From Aporrectodea caliginosa (Eukaryota > Annelida > Clitellata > Crassiclitellata > Lumbricidae): 64,000 bases of DNA. The stretch's first letter is position 1, and each line of letters opens with the position of its first letter. Both the position numbers and the translations under genes were made by a program. Below, piece by piece: positions 14,207 through 26,334 of the stretch. The notes beneath the pieces were generated by a model. That model did no database searches and was not told the DNA's origin. It saw only the letters and a list, made by a program, of their open reading frames with translations. The stretch covers positions 537,501 through 601,500 of the forward strand of contig JACEVL010000408.1 of the NCBI GenBank assembly GCA_020284085.1, given 5' to 3'.

Positions 14207-14268
14207 GTGCCATCGGTTGATGCCTTGTGCATTAGACACCGGCCCAATGGAAGTTGCTAATTACATTA
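14207..14268 (-). repeat. Dispersed repeat R2, copy 1
   Basis: Complementary to 44609-44672 over about 62 bases with only a few mismatches; a 36-base core (14207-14242) is exact. The core contains GATGCCTTGTGCATTAGACA. Family unknown, possibly a SINE tail. Confidence 0.75.
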
Positions 14269-14499
14269 CTGTTGCTGCTGCTGATGCTACCACTACTACT
14301 TCTCATCAAGAGGGAAAATGGGCGCTGGATCTCGGACTCAATCCATTCCTCCGTGTTTCCTCTCAGTCCCTCATTGGAAGGCGATGCTCGTAAGACGGAG
14401 AACATTTGGATGCTTTTTATAGCATCCGCAGTCAAGCTTGGCTGCCTCACTCCCTTGCTAGCCTTTGATACGAAGCCTTGGTGCTAAACTGAGGTGTTT

Positions 14500-15600
14500 A
14501 AGGATGGTGCGTGATATGGGGATGGGGGCGAATAGTTTGACAACACTGGCTGTGGAAGGTGGCAGGATGCGCCGAGTACGGTATCTGATATTCTGGGCTG
14601 GGTTTTATGTCAACTCTCGTCGCGTCCACGACCTTATTAGCGGCTCCATCAAGCACTGTTATCACCCATTACCAAATTAATTAAGCGCCGAGTTTTATGT
14701 ACTCAACTACCACAGCCAGGAAGCGATATCCCCGCTACGTGGCGTGACCATCTGCACGCTTGGCTCTGACCCCAAGGGTCGATTTTTATAGCGCTTTCTT
14801 CCTGAAGCACATGCACTCTGTATTTTTCATATTATGCGCAGTATCGCGGATTTTGGGGCATTGATTTTGCTCTGGATAAACTCCTCCTTTTAGAAGTTAA
14901 TGTACATGCAGCGTTTCGTTACATGAACAACGAAAATAATTTAATGAATAAGCTTAAATAATTAAAATTTACACATAGGCTACATAACATATAGGCCTAT
15001 GTACTGGAGCAGGCCCAAGAATGAATAGGTGAACTACAATGTATGGTTGGGCTTCGCGTAGGTATTTAAGAAGAAACAGGAGGCTGAAATAAAACTAGAC
15101 TTAGATAATTATGAGGAAGTCGGTTGGTACGAGAGCACGTGGACTTCCACATGCTCTGAGAAGTCCACACGCTCTGAGTTGCCTCCACGGCAGCTCAGTT
15201 CCAGTCTGCGTTGAGATGGGTCAATAGTGATGTCATGGACTGGTTCGTTCTAATCTGCTGTGGTATGTTGTCTTGGCGTGAATATCTCATAAAAGGCAGT
15301 ATCACATAAAATTATGCATTGAGGAGAGGGCGAGGAAAAAGACTTGGCACAGGTGGTCGGTAGTGCGTTAAATGTAACCTTTTGACCCCGACATATAGGC
15401 GTATATATATATACCAGAAAGGTCGGAAAACCGGCCTGATCATCTACCATCATTTCCCTAAGGGCCAGTAAGACGACCTTTATGTAATTAGCGCACAAAC
15501 TGCGTACGCTTCTACTGGATGATGGATTTTTGATATCTATAGAAATCAAGGATTTTTTCGACACAGATAATTCCAATATTTGTGTTTTGTGACTGCGTTT
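14500..15600. other. Unique stretch without a recognised gene
   Basis: No gene is recognised. It holds a local imperfect repeat of GTGGACTTCCACATGCTCTG (about 15137-15180). The left boundary of the following piggyBac relic was not found here. Confidence 0.5.
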
Positions 15601-15658
15601 CCTGTGAGTGAAAGTAATGATTCATTATGTATCATACCATCGTTTATCACAGTTTATA

Positions 15659-15952
15659 ATGCCGAAACCTAAAAAAGCAAACAAACAATCTATCAGTATG
15701 GAATATGAACGTAAGAAAACCAATGCCGGTAACGAGAAACAGCGGAAACGAAGAACTAAACAAACATTTACGGTCGAGGAAGTTCGTGACATGCTGCTGG
15801 CATCAGATACGGAGTCTGTTGTGACAGGCGACTATACCGCTGACGATTTGACAGTGAAAATGATATTGACACCGAGTTACCTGTTCACTCATCTCGAAAA
15901 GATATTGCTACTGTTTCTCAATCGATATTACATCGTTTTCGGGAGCAAATAG
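15659..15952 (+). pseudogene. piggyBac transposase N-terminal fragment
   Basis: Basic start, then TVEEVRDMLLASDTES, like the acidic N-terminal region of piggyBac transposases. The frame runs past the deletion point into non-homologous sequence. Confidence 0.55.
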
Positions 15953-16051
15953 TGCGTTCCAACCGGTGGAAAACATAGGGCCGAAAAATATTCCAAACAA
16001 CATTTCCAGAGAGAGTAACCGACTTCGCTTGAATATATGTGATGCCATGAC

Positions 16052-16375
16052 TTGGTTGGAACATACCCACGTACGCAAGCTCCGAAGTCGCGTCGAACGT
16101 CTGGTACAGATGATACAAGATTATTGAATGAACCCAATATTCCAGTACATTTACCTGAATGTTCAAAAGGTACAACGTCAAACAATAGATGTGTTGTCTG
16201 TTCAGAGAAGTACAAGGTAGCCAAGCAAAGTGATCTGGATACCAAGGAAAAAGACTTACCCAAACGCTGTAAAACTGTGTATTGGTGTAAAGCCTGCGAA
16301 GTTTCCCTGTGCATTGGCACTGGTAGCAATAACTGTTTTGAGAATTATCATTCGAAACTTGAATTCTGGCGATAG
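16052..16375 (+). pseudogene. piggyBac transposase C-terminal zinc-binding domain
   Basis: CVVC-x(n)-YWCKACEVSLC spacing gives the Cys-rich cross-brace typical of piggyBac C-termini, closed by the family's usual YHSKLEFW end and a stop. Confidence 0.8.
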
Positions 16376-16804
16376 CCAAATTCACCGAACTGTACAGCAA
16401 GCAACGAGCTGTAGCACAAGGAAAGTCATGTTGCGAGAACTGTGTATAATTCACAAATAAAATCTCTATTTGTATTCATGGTTATGAATAATTGTGTGTT
16501 TTGACGTTTTCGGGAGTCAAATTATAAGATTTTATAACTTTTAAACGTACAAATTTAACAAATATTTTGGGTACAAAATTCCTCAGGGTATTTGTGCCGA
16601 TTGGCTGGGGAGCTCAGGGTTAAGCTGAAAGTTTGTGTAACGAATGCTGACAGATTCTTGTGTGCAGTGAATTTAATGTTGAACTGTGAACTGCTGCTGT
16701 CGTTAAATTCTCTATTAATTTATTATTATACTATTGAACATCAAAGACTTTATTCAAATCATTACTTTATCAAAGATTTGTTTAAATCAAAGTCTTCATT
16801 CATT

Positions 16805-17215
16805 TGGAGGTTTTAAAAGGCGCCCTTTCAAGACTATCCATTCAGGAGCGCTCCCGATTCAACCCCGGCTAAATTGGACATGGAATGGAACATGATAGAA
16901 TGGCCTCTGGGCACCAGACAAAGTGTCACACGGAGCCCATTCTAGGTCGCAGGACCAGCGACCGAGAAATCTCGGCTCTGCCTGGCGGAGTTCAGCGAGC
17001 GAGGTACAAGAAGCTTGACCTTTGACCTGCGCAGAGGAACGGAGAGATTTTGAAGTTCACTTGTAGCAGAACATAAAGGAAGATAGCTCGAATCAAAGTT
17101 GAAAGTGACACGGTTGATGCGAGAGAAGAAGAAACCGACAATTGATTTAAGCAAAGAGATGATGGGATAAACAACATGAGCAAGGTCGTTAGTGACAGCA
17201 GGAGGCATACAAGAG
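16805..17215 (-). mobile_element. L2-type LINE, 3' end
   Basis: Minus-strand L2 C-terminus (LLVPRSLNSARQSRDFSVAG), then the tail GGGAGCGCTCCTGAATGG reaching AAAGGGCGCC at about 16815. 5'-truncated. Confidence 0.75.
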
Positions 17216-17690
17216 ATGGAAAGAACTGAAGGGATGGAAGACTTCAGGAAATCCGGAGACTACGCAGCTGGCCTGGATTATGGGCAATTGGACAGAAAGC
17301 AGAAGTTATAGCATCAGGCAACAGAAGAAAGACGTTGCTAGATTCTTGGATGAGAGAAAGGGCAGAACGTTAATCTAATCTAATCTAACGTGGTCTAATA
17401 TAATCTAATCTATTCTAACTTAATCTGATCTAATCCAATGGCAGAGACTGACAGAGAGACAGAAAGAACGGGACAAAGAGACAGAGACACGCGAAGAACA
17501 GAGAGAGAAACATGAAGTGCAGACATAGACGAGCTCTGGGAATATATATAGCTTTGGATGAATATGGTTGCGACTGACAAGTGCTGCAGATCGAAACGAA
17601 GATGAGGATTAGGAGGAAATCCTGGCACTGATCCAACGACCAGAGACATCGTTTCTTCTAAGAGACACACAGAACGGAGTCGTCATCTGA
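17215..17690. other. Low-complexity stretch
   Basis: Contains a (TCTAA)n run (17370-17440) and an A/G-rich segment. No gene seen. Confidence 0.7.
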
Positions 17691-18172
17691 GACCAGCCTC
17701 CGTCTCCTTCTCCTCTTCCTTCTCCTCTTCTTCTTCTTCTCCTCCTCTTCTTCCTCCTCTTCCTCTCCTTCTTCCGCCTTTACCTCCTCCGCCACCTTCT
17801 CCTCTTCCTCCTCCTCCTCCTTCTCCTCTTCCTTCTCCTTCTCCTTCTTCTTCTTCTCCTCCTTTTCCCCCTCCTCCTCCACCGACTTCTCTTCCTCCTC
17901 TTCTTCTTCCTCTTCCTCCTCCTTATCCTCCTGCTCTTCCTCCTCCTTCTTATTCTGCTTCTTTTGTTCTTCTTCTTCCTCTTCTTCTTCCTCCTCCCTC
18001 TTCTTCCTCCTCCTCCTCTTCATCCTCCTCCTCCTCTTCCTCCTCCACCGACTCCTCTTCCTTTCTTTCTCCACGTCCTCCTCCTTATCCTCCTCTTCCT
18101 CCTTCTCCTCCTCTTCTTCTTTCTCCTCCTCCTCCTCTTTCTCCTCCTCCTCCTGTGCCTTCTTTTCCCAAA
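17690..18172. repeat. Long polypyrimidine tract (CTC/TTC)n
   Basis: Nearly 480 bases of C and T on the plus strand. The Glu/Lys-rich frame on the minus strand is an artefact of it. Confidence 0.95.
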
Positions 18173-18484
18173 GCAAGACCTGATTATAACAACTGTCGTC
18201 GCCTGAAAACGAACTACGCGATATGATCCAACGCAGAATTCAATTCTCTGGGGATTAGACTCGTCACTTCGTCTGCATGTCTATGCCTGATAGTCTGCCA
18301 ATCAGGAATTTCATATCTCTCTGCCTTTGTATGTACACAATCATGCATCATGTATGTATATCAAGATGTATTACGTGCGTATGTATAGTATGTGTGTATG
18401 TGTCGATGCATGCATGCATGTATGTTCATTTCAGGGATTTATATCATCATCATAATTTTTATATTCGTTTATTGTGTTAACAAC

Positions 18485-18845
18485 AGACATAACGCTGTAG
18501 GCGTACATGGAAAAGCTAGATAACATAGTATAATATAATAAAATTATAAAGTAATAGCTTTGTAAGAGTTAAGGAATAACATTCGAGATATAAAGTTTCG
18601 CGAGTCTTTGTCAGGAAGGTTAAAGTTATGTGGTATGGCCGTGAGAAAATAAGGGGTGAAATGTTGGTTGGGGAAAAGGCATCTGAGTGCATGATTCTCA
18701 TTTAATAGAGCAGCTTTGAATAGCAAAGTGTCTGCTACATTAGCAAGAACTTTCGCAGAAGAGAAACCTGTGTGAGTAAATCCAGAGCGATTTAGTCTGA
18801 TGATATAGCGCCCCTTCAAGAAGCCTATACTCAGAGGCGCTATGT
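18485..18845 (-). mobile_element. LINE 3' fragment with L2-like tail
   Basis: The minus strand encodes a LINE-like C-terminus (RCLFPNQHFTPYFLT, NLPDKDSRNFISRMLF). At 18798-18843 a separate L2-type tail (GCGCCCCTTCAAGAAGCC on the plus strand) adjoins it. The exact family of the larger part is unsure. Confidence 0.55.
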
Positions 18846-18849
18846 GTAT

Positions 18850-20300
18850 ATGTACACACGTACGTATTTGTGACATTTTGAGTCCTTACTTTCCTTTATT
18901 CCTTCATCCAATTGTTCTGCTTGTAGTGTCTTTCATTATGATCGGTCTTTTCTTTCATAATAGTCAGTCTTTGACGCACAGGAGAAGCAAATCAGTGAAA
19001 TGGAGAATGTCATCTTCATCTCAAGGTTTTCTGTGGGTTAATTGAGTCTACTTCCATGACGGCTCATTTGTAATATTTCCGCATGTTTTTATGGATTAAA
19101 GTCAGCTGTTGCCAGCTAATCGAATGACTATACTACGTAACTCTTTCACCTACTTGTTCACTGACTCACTGTCTTACTGACTCACCATCTGGCCAACTGA
19201 TTGACTGGCAGTTGACTGACTGACTGACTGACTGACTGACTCTCTCATTCACTTAGTCACTCAGTCACCCACTCACCCACTCACACCCATTCCAATTCAA
19301 ACCCAATCTAATCCACCCAACCACCCACCCACTAACCCACCCACTGACTGACTGACTGACTCACCCACTCACTCACCCATCCATCTTTTCCATTCATTTT
19401 CTTCTGTTTATCGACCTCAGCCTACTTCCGGTCGTTTCTCCATCTTGTCTCCCTCTTCGAGTCACTTTCCCTTTCTTATCTGTTTGCCTATTCCTGCCAC
19501 TGTCTCTATCTCTCTCTCTATCTGTTTCTCTCTGTTGCTTTCTTTCTTTCTCTATCATTCAATCCCTATCCATCCCTACCCTCTCTCTCTCTCTGCCTGT
19601 CTCTGTCTGTCTGTCTGTCTGTCTCTGTCTATGTCTGTCTGTCTGTCTCTGTCTATGTCTGTCTGTCTGCCTGTCTCTCGCCTTATTTCTCTTTGTCTCT
19701 CTCCCCTTTTCCCCCATTTTCCTACTTCATTGCACGGCCTCCGCGTATCCGTTGTCGTTTTCCCCACCTTCATTTCTCGTCGACAGAGAGCGCCTCTCTC
19801 GCAATAGCACAGCGCCACCGAGCGGTCGACAGAAGCAGGCTTTGCGCCGCCTTCCGTCGTCGTCGTCAGAGGGCAGCACGTCAATAATGTATTTCGTGAA
19901 CAAAGACCCGGATTAGGAGATCTATATTGGCGCACATTGGGCCTCGCTGTCCATCCGTCCGTCCAACCATATGCTGCTGCAGTGGGCCATCGGTATGGAG
20001 CGCCGTTGCCATCATAATGAATGCCGACCTACGACCTGGACCCCTGCGAGTCATGACACCTTCGGCTGGTGAACGATGGCGGACGAGGGAAGGGAGGGAA
20101 GGGATTGGGTTCAGTCGTTTGTCATCGAAGGAAAGGTTGCGAGGAGGGGAAATGGGGTTGGCGTTGGATGGGGCAAGTGTTATGGTGATGAGGTTAATCG
20201 GAAAGTAATTTGAGGCATGGAAGAAAAGAAAACAACGGTGTTGATCTGTTTCCAACAATTGAAGGTACACCAGTTCCCTTCAAATATTCCTTCATTCAGT
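18850..20300. other. Simple repeats and a GC-rich unique segment
   Basis: Holds (CTGA)n and CCAC-type repeats (19200-19380), a CTCT/CTGT array (19560-19680) and a GC-rich segment (19740-20200) with GTCGTCGTCGTC. No gene is recognised; open frames here follow the repeats. Confidence 0.6.
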
Positions 20301-20309
20301 TTTTAAGAA

Positions 20310-20546
20310 GCATGTGAAGAAGATGAATACGAAGAAAAATACGAAGAAAAAGAAGGCGAAGAAAAAGAATAGGCAGAAAAAGAAGAGAGAAGAATATCAA
20401 GAAGAAGAAGAAGAAGAATGCAAAGAAGAATGTGAAGAAGAAAAAGAAAAGAAAGAGAAGAAGGAAAAGAAAGAGAATAAGAAAAAGAAAGAGAATAAGA
20501 AAAAGAAAGAGAAGAAGAAAAAGAAGAAGAAAAAGAAGAAGAGTTA
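20310..20546. repeat. Polypurine (GAA)n tract
   Basis: A nearly pure A/G run on the plus strand. A segment of it (about 20346-20390) reappears exactly at 21136-21180. Confidence 0.95.
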
Positions 20547-20984
20547 ATGGATGAAATTATATATTTATTACCTACCTACCCACTTACTTTGACCTCTAAC
20601 TGACCCTGCCTCAATATGACTGATGCCAATTTGACCTCTAACCGTGCATGCAAATAGCTTCACTTATGTTAATTCCTTTTCAAAATGCATGTAGAGTTAA
20701 GTTTTAAACGTCATATAATTTGACCCAGTTTTCTTACATTGTGCCTATATTGCATTGTTTTATTTGTTTAGCGCAGGCAATTGTCCAGCGGCGCTAAAGT
20801 TCAGGGGCCTACTTACTTAATTAAATAAAAACCTTCTTATAATCCTTAATTGTTTAATTAATTTTTTGTATTAATTATCTACCTGCCTAGTTACTAGTAT
20901 ACCTAATTTCTTACTTATTTAATGTAAATATATGTGTAATTATAACTTAGGGCCTACCTTTTTGACCGGACTGGAGTTGGGAGC

Positions 20985-21025
20985 GCTTCTGAGTAGTTAC
21001 CTTGAAGGGGCGCTATATAAATTTT
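20985..21025 (+). repeat. L2/SINE tail fragment
   Basis: TCTGAGTAGTTACCTTGAAG followed by GGGCGCTATATAAAT is the shared 3' tail of the window's L2 LINEs and SINEs, present here alone. Confidence 0.75.
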
Positions 21026-21069
21026 TGACTGAATGAATGAAAGTGTAATTCAGCTTTCGGTGGTTTTTG

Positions 21070-21222
21070 ATGTGCCAATGTCTCTGTCTGCCTGTCTGTC
21101 TACCTGCCTTTCTGTCTACCTGCCTTTCTGTCTGCGAAAAAGAAGGCGAAGAAAAAGAATAGGCAGAAAAAGAAGAGAGAAAAGACAGACAGACAGACAG
21201 GCAGTCTGTCTGTCTGTCTCCA
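21070..21222. repeat. CTGT microsatellite with inverted halves and a copied polypurine block
   Basis: CTGT/CTAC repeats, then 45 bases identical to the polypurine tract at 20.3 kb, then ACAG repeats switching back to CTGT. Confidence 0.85.
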
Positions 21223-21224
21223 AT

Positions 21225-22640
21225 CTCCATCTCTCTGCACTCATCCTACACTCGTCACTTACGACAATCCTTCCCATAATTCATCCTGTCCGGCGTCTGT
21301 GTATGATGTGTAATTGTGTATCCCACCATGTGTATAGAGCACTTTGTGTTGCGTTTCCTCTGAGCACATCTCTCGTATGTTACGTGCGTTACGTGCCTCG
21401 TGGGGAATGGAAACCGTCCCTTTATTCGTTTTCACGACGCGAGGTGGCCAGCCGCACGGGGTTAATGGAAGAGACGTTTGGGAACTGAAAGGCAAACCTT
21501 ATATATGCGATGTGTTGTTGGTCGCAGAAATGAAGCCCTGCTTACAAAAGTAGATTAAGCAGACGCTCTGAACAACTGAAACAGTGAAGAAGAATATCTA
21601 GTGACGACCAACAAAGGTCATGTTCCTGATTCAAGTAACCTTTGATCTCTGATTTATTTCCGGTCATTATCTTCTTGCGCCCGAAGCAGATGGCACAGAA
21701 ACAGTTCCGTGCAAGACAACTCGATGTAAAGCTTCATCGAATTCTACGACGTCATCTGATGCGCTGGGCATGCATGCCATGGTCCTGTGTTAATGATGTT
21801 ACAATCCCCACCAGAGGTGGAAAAGTATCTTTTGTTTTTGTTTTATTTTGTTTTGTTTTTTTAAACCAGCAAAGCAAGAAAACCACAAAATTTGGCTTGT
21901 TATAAATTTTTTAATTATAAATGCCAAAAGTGGCATCTCTTCAACTCTCAAAGCCCGAAACCCAGAATTATAATAATTTTAAGACCGCTCGCCTTGCGTG
22001 AGCGACTTTTGACTCTACATAGTCTACACAGTTGTAAGTCTTAGGAGAGAAATTTAACATATCGCATCGGGCACTTGCTTAAGTAAGTATGACGTGAATA
22101 GGTCTCAAACGATGGAACTGGAGCGTTTGCATAATCGATAACACGTACGCATCAGTCGATGGCTCTCCAGAGCTGCATGTATCCATGATAGGCTGCCTGC
22201 CTCCTATCTAAAACTGCAGCTGAGATAAGATCCGACCTGTTAAATGCAATCAGCATCCGGTCGTTAACCTAACAGCATCCGGTCGTTAACCTAACAGGTG
22301 GTCGTTCTCGACCGAACGGGCACTTGTCAATAGTCGCTTCTCATCAACCATCATCAATCTCCCTTCGTCCACATATCGAGGATTGGATTCTAAGGGTGAT
22401 TGAATGTGTGTACGTGCGTATGTACGTATGCCCACATGTATGTATATGTATATGTGCATGAATAACAATATACGCATAATACATACTTGTATTTATATAT
22501 ATGGAGGCAGGAAACTGGAAAGGTATCGGATGGATGGATGGAGAGATGGAGTGAGTAAGGAATGTAGGAACTTGGATCGGATGGATGGATGAATAACTCG
22601 TCGGATGATATGTAATCGATTGATTGATAATTACAACAAA
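21225..22640. other. Stretch without a recognised gene
   Basis: Includes a repeat related to the hAT element at 28.7 kb (about 21810-21960, beginning CAGAGGTGGAAAAGTATC), and a perfect tandem duplication of CAGCATCCGGTCGTTAACCT near 22250-22295. No gene seen. Confidence 0.5.
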
Positions 22641-22871
22641 AAGAAAAAACTATGGCCCAAACTAGATCTTTTGCCACTATTAGGCCCTCCCTATAGAATG
22701 CCCTTCCGTCATCTCTACGTGCTACCATTCTTTCTGGGTCTCTATACCTACAGCCTTCTCCCACCTCAAACATTGTTCTTCTCTAGTGTTTCTCGCACTG
22801 GGAGCGCTACTGAATGGCCACTGTTGTGAGCGGCGCTATATAAATTAACAAATACAATACAATACAATACA
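22640..22871 (+). mobile_element. L2-type LINE, 3' end with (AATAC)n tail
   Basis: Contains TTCCGTCATCTCTACGTGCT, TTTCTGGGTCT, and the tail GCGGCGCTATATAAATTAAC followed by AATACAATACAATAC. The same subfamily occurs in reverse at 8968 and 55025. Confidence 0.8.
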
Positions 22872-22879
22872 ACGCCCAA

Positions 22880-23575
22880 TACTTGATTACAAGACCGCGT
22901 GCACAATATATAGCGGCCTCAATTGTTTATTCCAAACTCGACTACTGTAACTCCATTTTTTACAACATCGACTCTTCTCAAATGAAACGCAACCACATAA
23001 CCCCTGTTCTAAAATCACTTCATTGGCCTCAGCGCATCTATTACAAAACAGCATCTCTTACCTACAATGCCCTTCAAACGTCTAAACCCTCTTACATACG
23101 CCAGCTATTCACCATCCAACCGCCTGCATGGGTCTACTCGCTCATCAACGTACCTTTCTCTATCCCGGCCTCCAGTCTCATCCTCTCTGAAATTCTGCAA
23201 CCGCTCCTTAGTCTACGCTGCACCAGCTCTTTGGAACAGACTCCCAAAGACCTCCACCTGTTTGCTCATCCTCCTGTCTCGCTTCTTAACTCAGCCTCTC
23301 CTCCGTTTGCACTCTCCTCTTCTGCTTTCCACTCACGACTGAAAACCGAACTCTTCAAGCAATCCTATCCTGGGATTCTACTCCTGCGCCACCACACGAC
23401 CACCATCATCACCGATTGCCACCGTAGCACCATGGTGTCTCCTCGGCTTGACCTCCCCGGATTTTGACCTGGCACCGGAACGAACAGAGGAGTTTTGCTA
23501 CTGCGGACTTGATTTGATATAGCGCCGGTGAAAAGTTGGTCTCCTGACGTGGCTTTGTGGGCGCTGAGAAATTTT
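22880..23575 (+). mobile_element. L2-clade LINE, C-terminal part
   Basis: Encodes VYSKLDYCNSIFYNI, PVLKSLHWPQRIYYKT and, in the next frame, TRSSTYLSLSRPPVSSSLKF and YAAPALWNRLPK, the conserved L2-clade C-terminal block. One frameshift separates the two halves. It ends near TAGCGCCGGTGAAA. Confidence 0.8.
22883..23467 (+). pseudogene. LINE ORF2 C-terminal fragment, frameshifted
   Basis: The first half is readable in this frame to about KPSYIRQLFTIQPPAW; homology then passes to the frame starting near 23067. Inactive remnant. Confidence 0.7.
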
Positions 23576-23662
23576 CGAAGATTTACAGCACATTAAATTA
23601 CATGTAAATATGGACGAGTGAGTCACAGATTGTTCTATTGTTCTTTTGATTGGGTATTATTC

Positions 23663-24843
23663 TGTGTTGATTGTTTTGATTGTGTAGATCATACGGTGAT
23701 TGTTTTGATTGTGTAGATCATAAGGTGTTGATTGTTTTGATTGTATAGATCATACGGTGTTGATTGTTTTGATTGTGTAGATCATACGGTGTTGATTGTT
23801 TTGATTGTTTAGATCATACGGTGTTGATTGTTTTGATTGTTTAGATCATACGATGTTGATTGTTTTGAATGTGTAGATCATACGGTGTTGATTGTTTTGA
23901 TTGTTTAGATCATACGGTGTTGATTGTTTTGATTGTTTAGATCATACGGTGTTGATTGTTTTGATTGTGTAGATCATACGGTGATTGTTTTGATTGTGTA
24001 GATCATAAGGTGTTGATTGTTTTGATTGTATAGATCATACGGTGTTGATTGTTTTGATTGTGTAGATCATACGGTGTTGATTGTTTTGATTGTTTAGATC
24101 ATACGGTGTTGATTGTTTTGATTGTTTAGATCATACGGTGTTGATTGTTTTGAATGTGTAGATCATACGGTGTTGATTGTTTTGATTGTATAGATCATAC
24201 GGTGTTGATTGTTTTGAATGTTTAGATCATACGGTGTTGATTGTTTTGATTGTTTAGATCATACGGTGTTGATTGTTTTGATTGTTTAGATCATACGGTG
24301 TTGATTGTTTTGATTGTTTAGATCATACGGTGTTGATTGTTTTGAATGTGTAGATCATACGGTGTTGATTGTTTTGATTGTATAGATCATACGGTGTTGA
24401 TTGTTTTGAATGTTTAGATCATACGGTGTTGATTGTTTTGATTGTTTAGATCATACGGTGTTGATTGTTTTGATTGTATAGATCATACGGTGTTGATTGT
24501 TTTGATTGTATAGATCATACGGTGTTGATTGTTTTGATTGTTTAGATCATACGGTGTTGATTGTTTTGATTGTTTAGATCATACGGTGTTGATTGTTTTG
24601 ATTGTATAGATCATACGGTGTTGATTGTTTTGAATGTTTAGATCATACGGTGTTGATTGTTTTGATTGTTTAGATCATACGGTGTTGATTGTTTTGATTG
24701 TTTAGATCATACGGTGTTGATTGTTTTGAATGTTTAGATCATACGGTGTTGATTGTTTTGAATGTGTAGATCATACGGTGTTGATTGTTTTGATTGTATA
24801 GATCATACGGTGTTGATTGTTTTGATTGTATAGATCATACGAT
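23663..24843. repeat. 32-bp minisatellite, about 37 units
   Basis: The unit begins GTGTTGATTGTTTTGATTGT and ends TTAGATCATACG. The variable positions are G/T/A before TAGATC and GATTGT versus GAATGT. Two units are 3 bases short and end in ATAAG. The order of variants in the first seven units recurs nine units later, so there is higher-order structure. Confidence 0.97.
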
Positions 24844-25033
24844 GTATGGATCTGCTCACTTCAGTCTCTGGAAGATCTGTTCCTGCGTTCATTTCAATTG
24901 CTCCAACATCGAACACACGAGTGAGTATTCATCGATCATTAATCGCAAAATATTTACTTTAGAGATATAGACCTATTGCTTATACATAGAGCACCTCTGA
25001 GTAGTTATCTTGAAGGGGCGCTATATAAATTCC

Positions 25034-25191
<158 letters not shown>

Positions 25192-25214
25192 GGATGCGAT
25201 TACTTATTCATTTC

Positions 25215-25650
25215 GGAGATTTATGTAGCGCACCTTCTAGGTTATCTACTCAGGAGCACTCCCGACTCAACCCTGGCTAAAGAGAACAGTACTAAGGTGG
25301 GTATAAAACGCGGCTTCAAGGTCACTGGGCACTAAGCATCGCGCCTATGCATCTGTTGGTCCCATGCTCTGGAATGACCTTCCCTCTGCGATTCGATCTG
25401 TGATCTTAACTGGGAGTATTTCAGTCTCTTCTCGTTGTCTTGAGACGTTTCTTTTTCCGCAGGGATCTTCGCACTGGGAGCGCCTCTGATTGGGTATTAC
25501 TTGAGAGACGCTTTATAAACTGCTAAATACAATTCAATACTAAGCGAAGAGCCACAGGAAGCCCATTCCAAATTTCAGGGCCAGAAACAGAGAAAGCACG
25601 GCGCTGCCTAATAATAAGTCCGCGAGCGGGGTATAAAGAGCCATATAATA
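25215..25650 (-). mobile_element. L2-type LINE interrupted by another L2
   Basis: Minus-oriented L2 sequence occurs in two parts: 25215-25280 (tail AGGAGCACTCCCGACTCAAC) and 25548-25650 (GGAAGCCCATTCCAAATTTC). A plus-oriented copy sits between them. Confidence 0.65.
25295..25545 (+). mobile_element. L2-type LINE, 3' end, nested
   Basis: GCATCGCGCCTATGCATCTG and CCATGCTCTGGAATGACCTT (LWNDLP), then the tail GGGAGCGCCTCTGATTGGGT and GCTTTATAAACTGC. It is inserted into the opposite-strand L2. Confidence 0.7.
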
Positions 25651-26334
25651 TGTATATGAATAAACATGTATATTTATGGATATATATGTATCCATGTATC
25701 CGTAGGCCTATGCAATTATGCAGTCAATAATATTATTCGTATATTGTAACGTATTGTAATGTATTTTCCACCTTATATTTTGCCTCTATAGAACCAACTG
25801 GTAACTACTTCCAGCTTGAGACTCTAAGGCCATACTTAAGTTTCAAGAAAAGAATTTGCCACAGTCCTGCGTCTCTCACAATCACCTGAGCTCGAATAGT
25901 AATCTAAATGGAAGGCTATTCCAAAGTGACGGATCCCAGTTTCCCACCACAGTGGAAGAGCCCTGCTGTGCCATGGAAGTCCCCTAACCCAGGGAACGGA
26001 GATTTCTCCACAGGGTAATGTAAATGATATCAGTCAATGGCTTGTTCAATGGTATTACTTATGACTATGCCTCTGTGAAAGTAATCCACAAAGAAGACGT
26101 CGTCCTATTTCGGCGGAACAATGAACCCGTCAGCAGCTATCATAAACACCCGTCCCTTGCGCATTCAATAGCTTAACGGCGAGTTGTCGTTTTCAAATGA
26201 CGACGCATAAGTATTCTTCCACCGTGTGCTATATAATAATAGAATACCTATTGTAGATAGAAACATGTTGTTAGAATGTATAGGCCTATAGGCCAAAATG
26301 TTGCCATAGCTTTGTAATTATATGCTATGGGGGG

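Larger units (their letters stand above)
15600..16623 (+). mobile_element. piggyBac relic, internally deleted
   Basis: It carries the two ends of a piggyBac transposase without the DDD core. The 5' part (from 15659) reads MPKPKKANKQ and QTFTVEEVRDMLLASDTES. The 3' part (to 16374) reads CVVCSEKYK, KRCKTVYWCKACEVSLCIG and CFENYHSKLEFW, the cysteine-rich C-terminal zinc-binding domain. The right end is CTCAGGG followed by TTAA at 16620-16623, as expected of a piggyBac terminus. I did not find the matching left TTAA terminus. Confidence 0.7.

Noticed and set aside
17658..18176. Glu/Lys-rich minus-strand frame as a coiled-coil protein
   Set aside because: Produced by the polypyrimidine tract; no non-repetitive flanks support a gene.
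20314..20547. Lys/Glu-rich frame
   Set aside because: Artefact of the (GAA)n polypurine tract.
23663..24843. Regular 32-bp repeats resembling a CRISPR array
   Set aside because: The units are directly adjacent with no unique spacers, and the genome is eukaryotic; it is a minisatellite.
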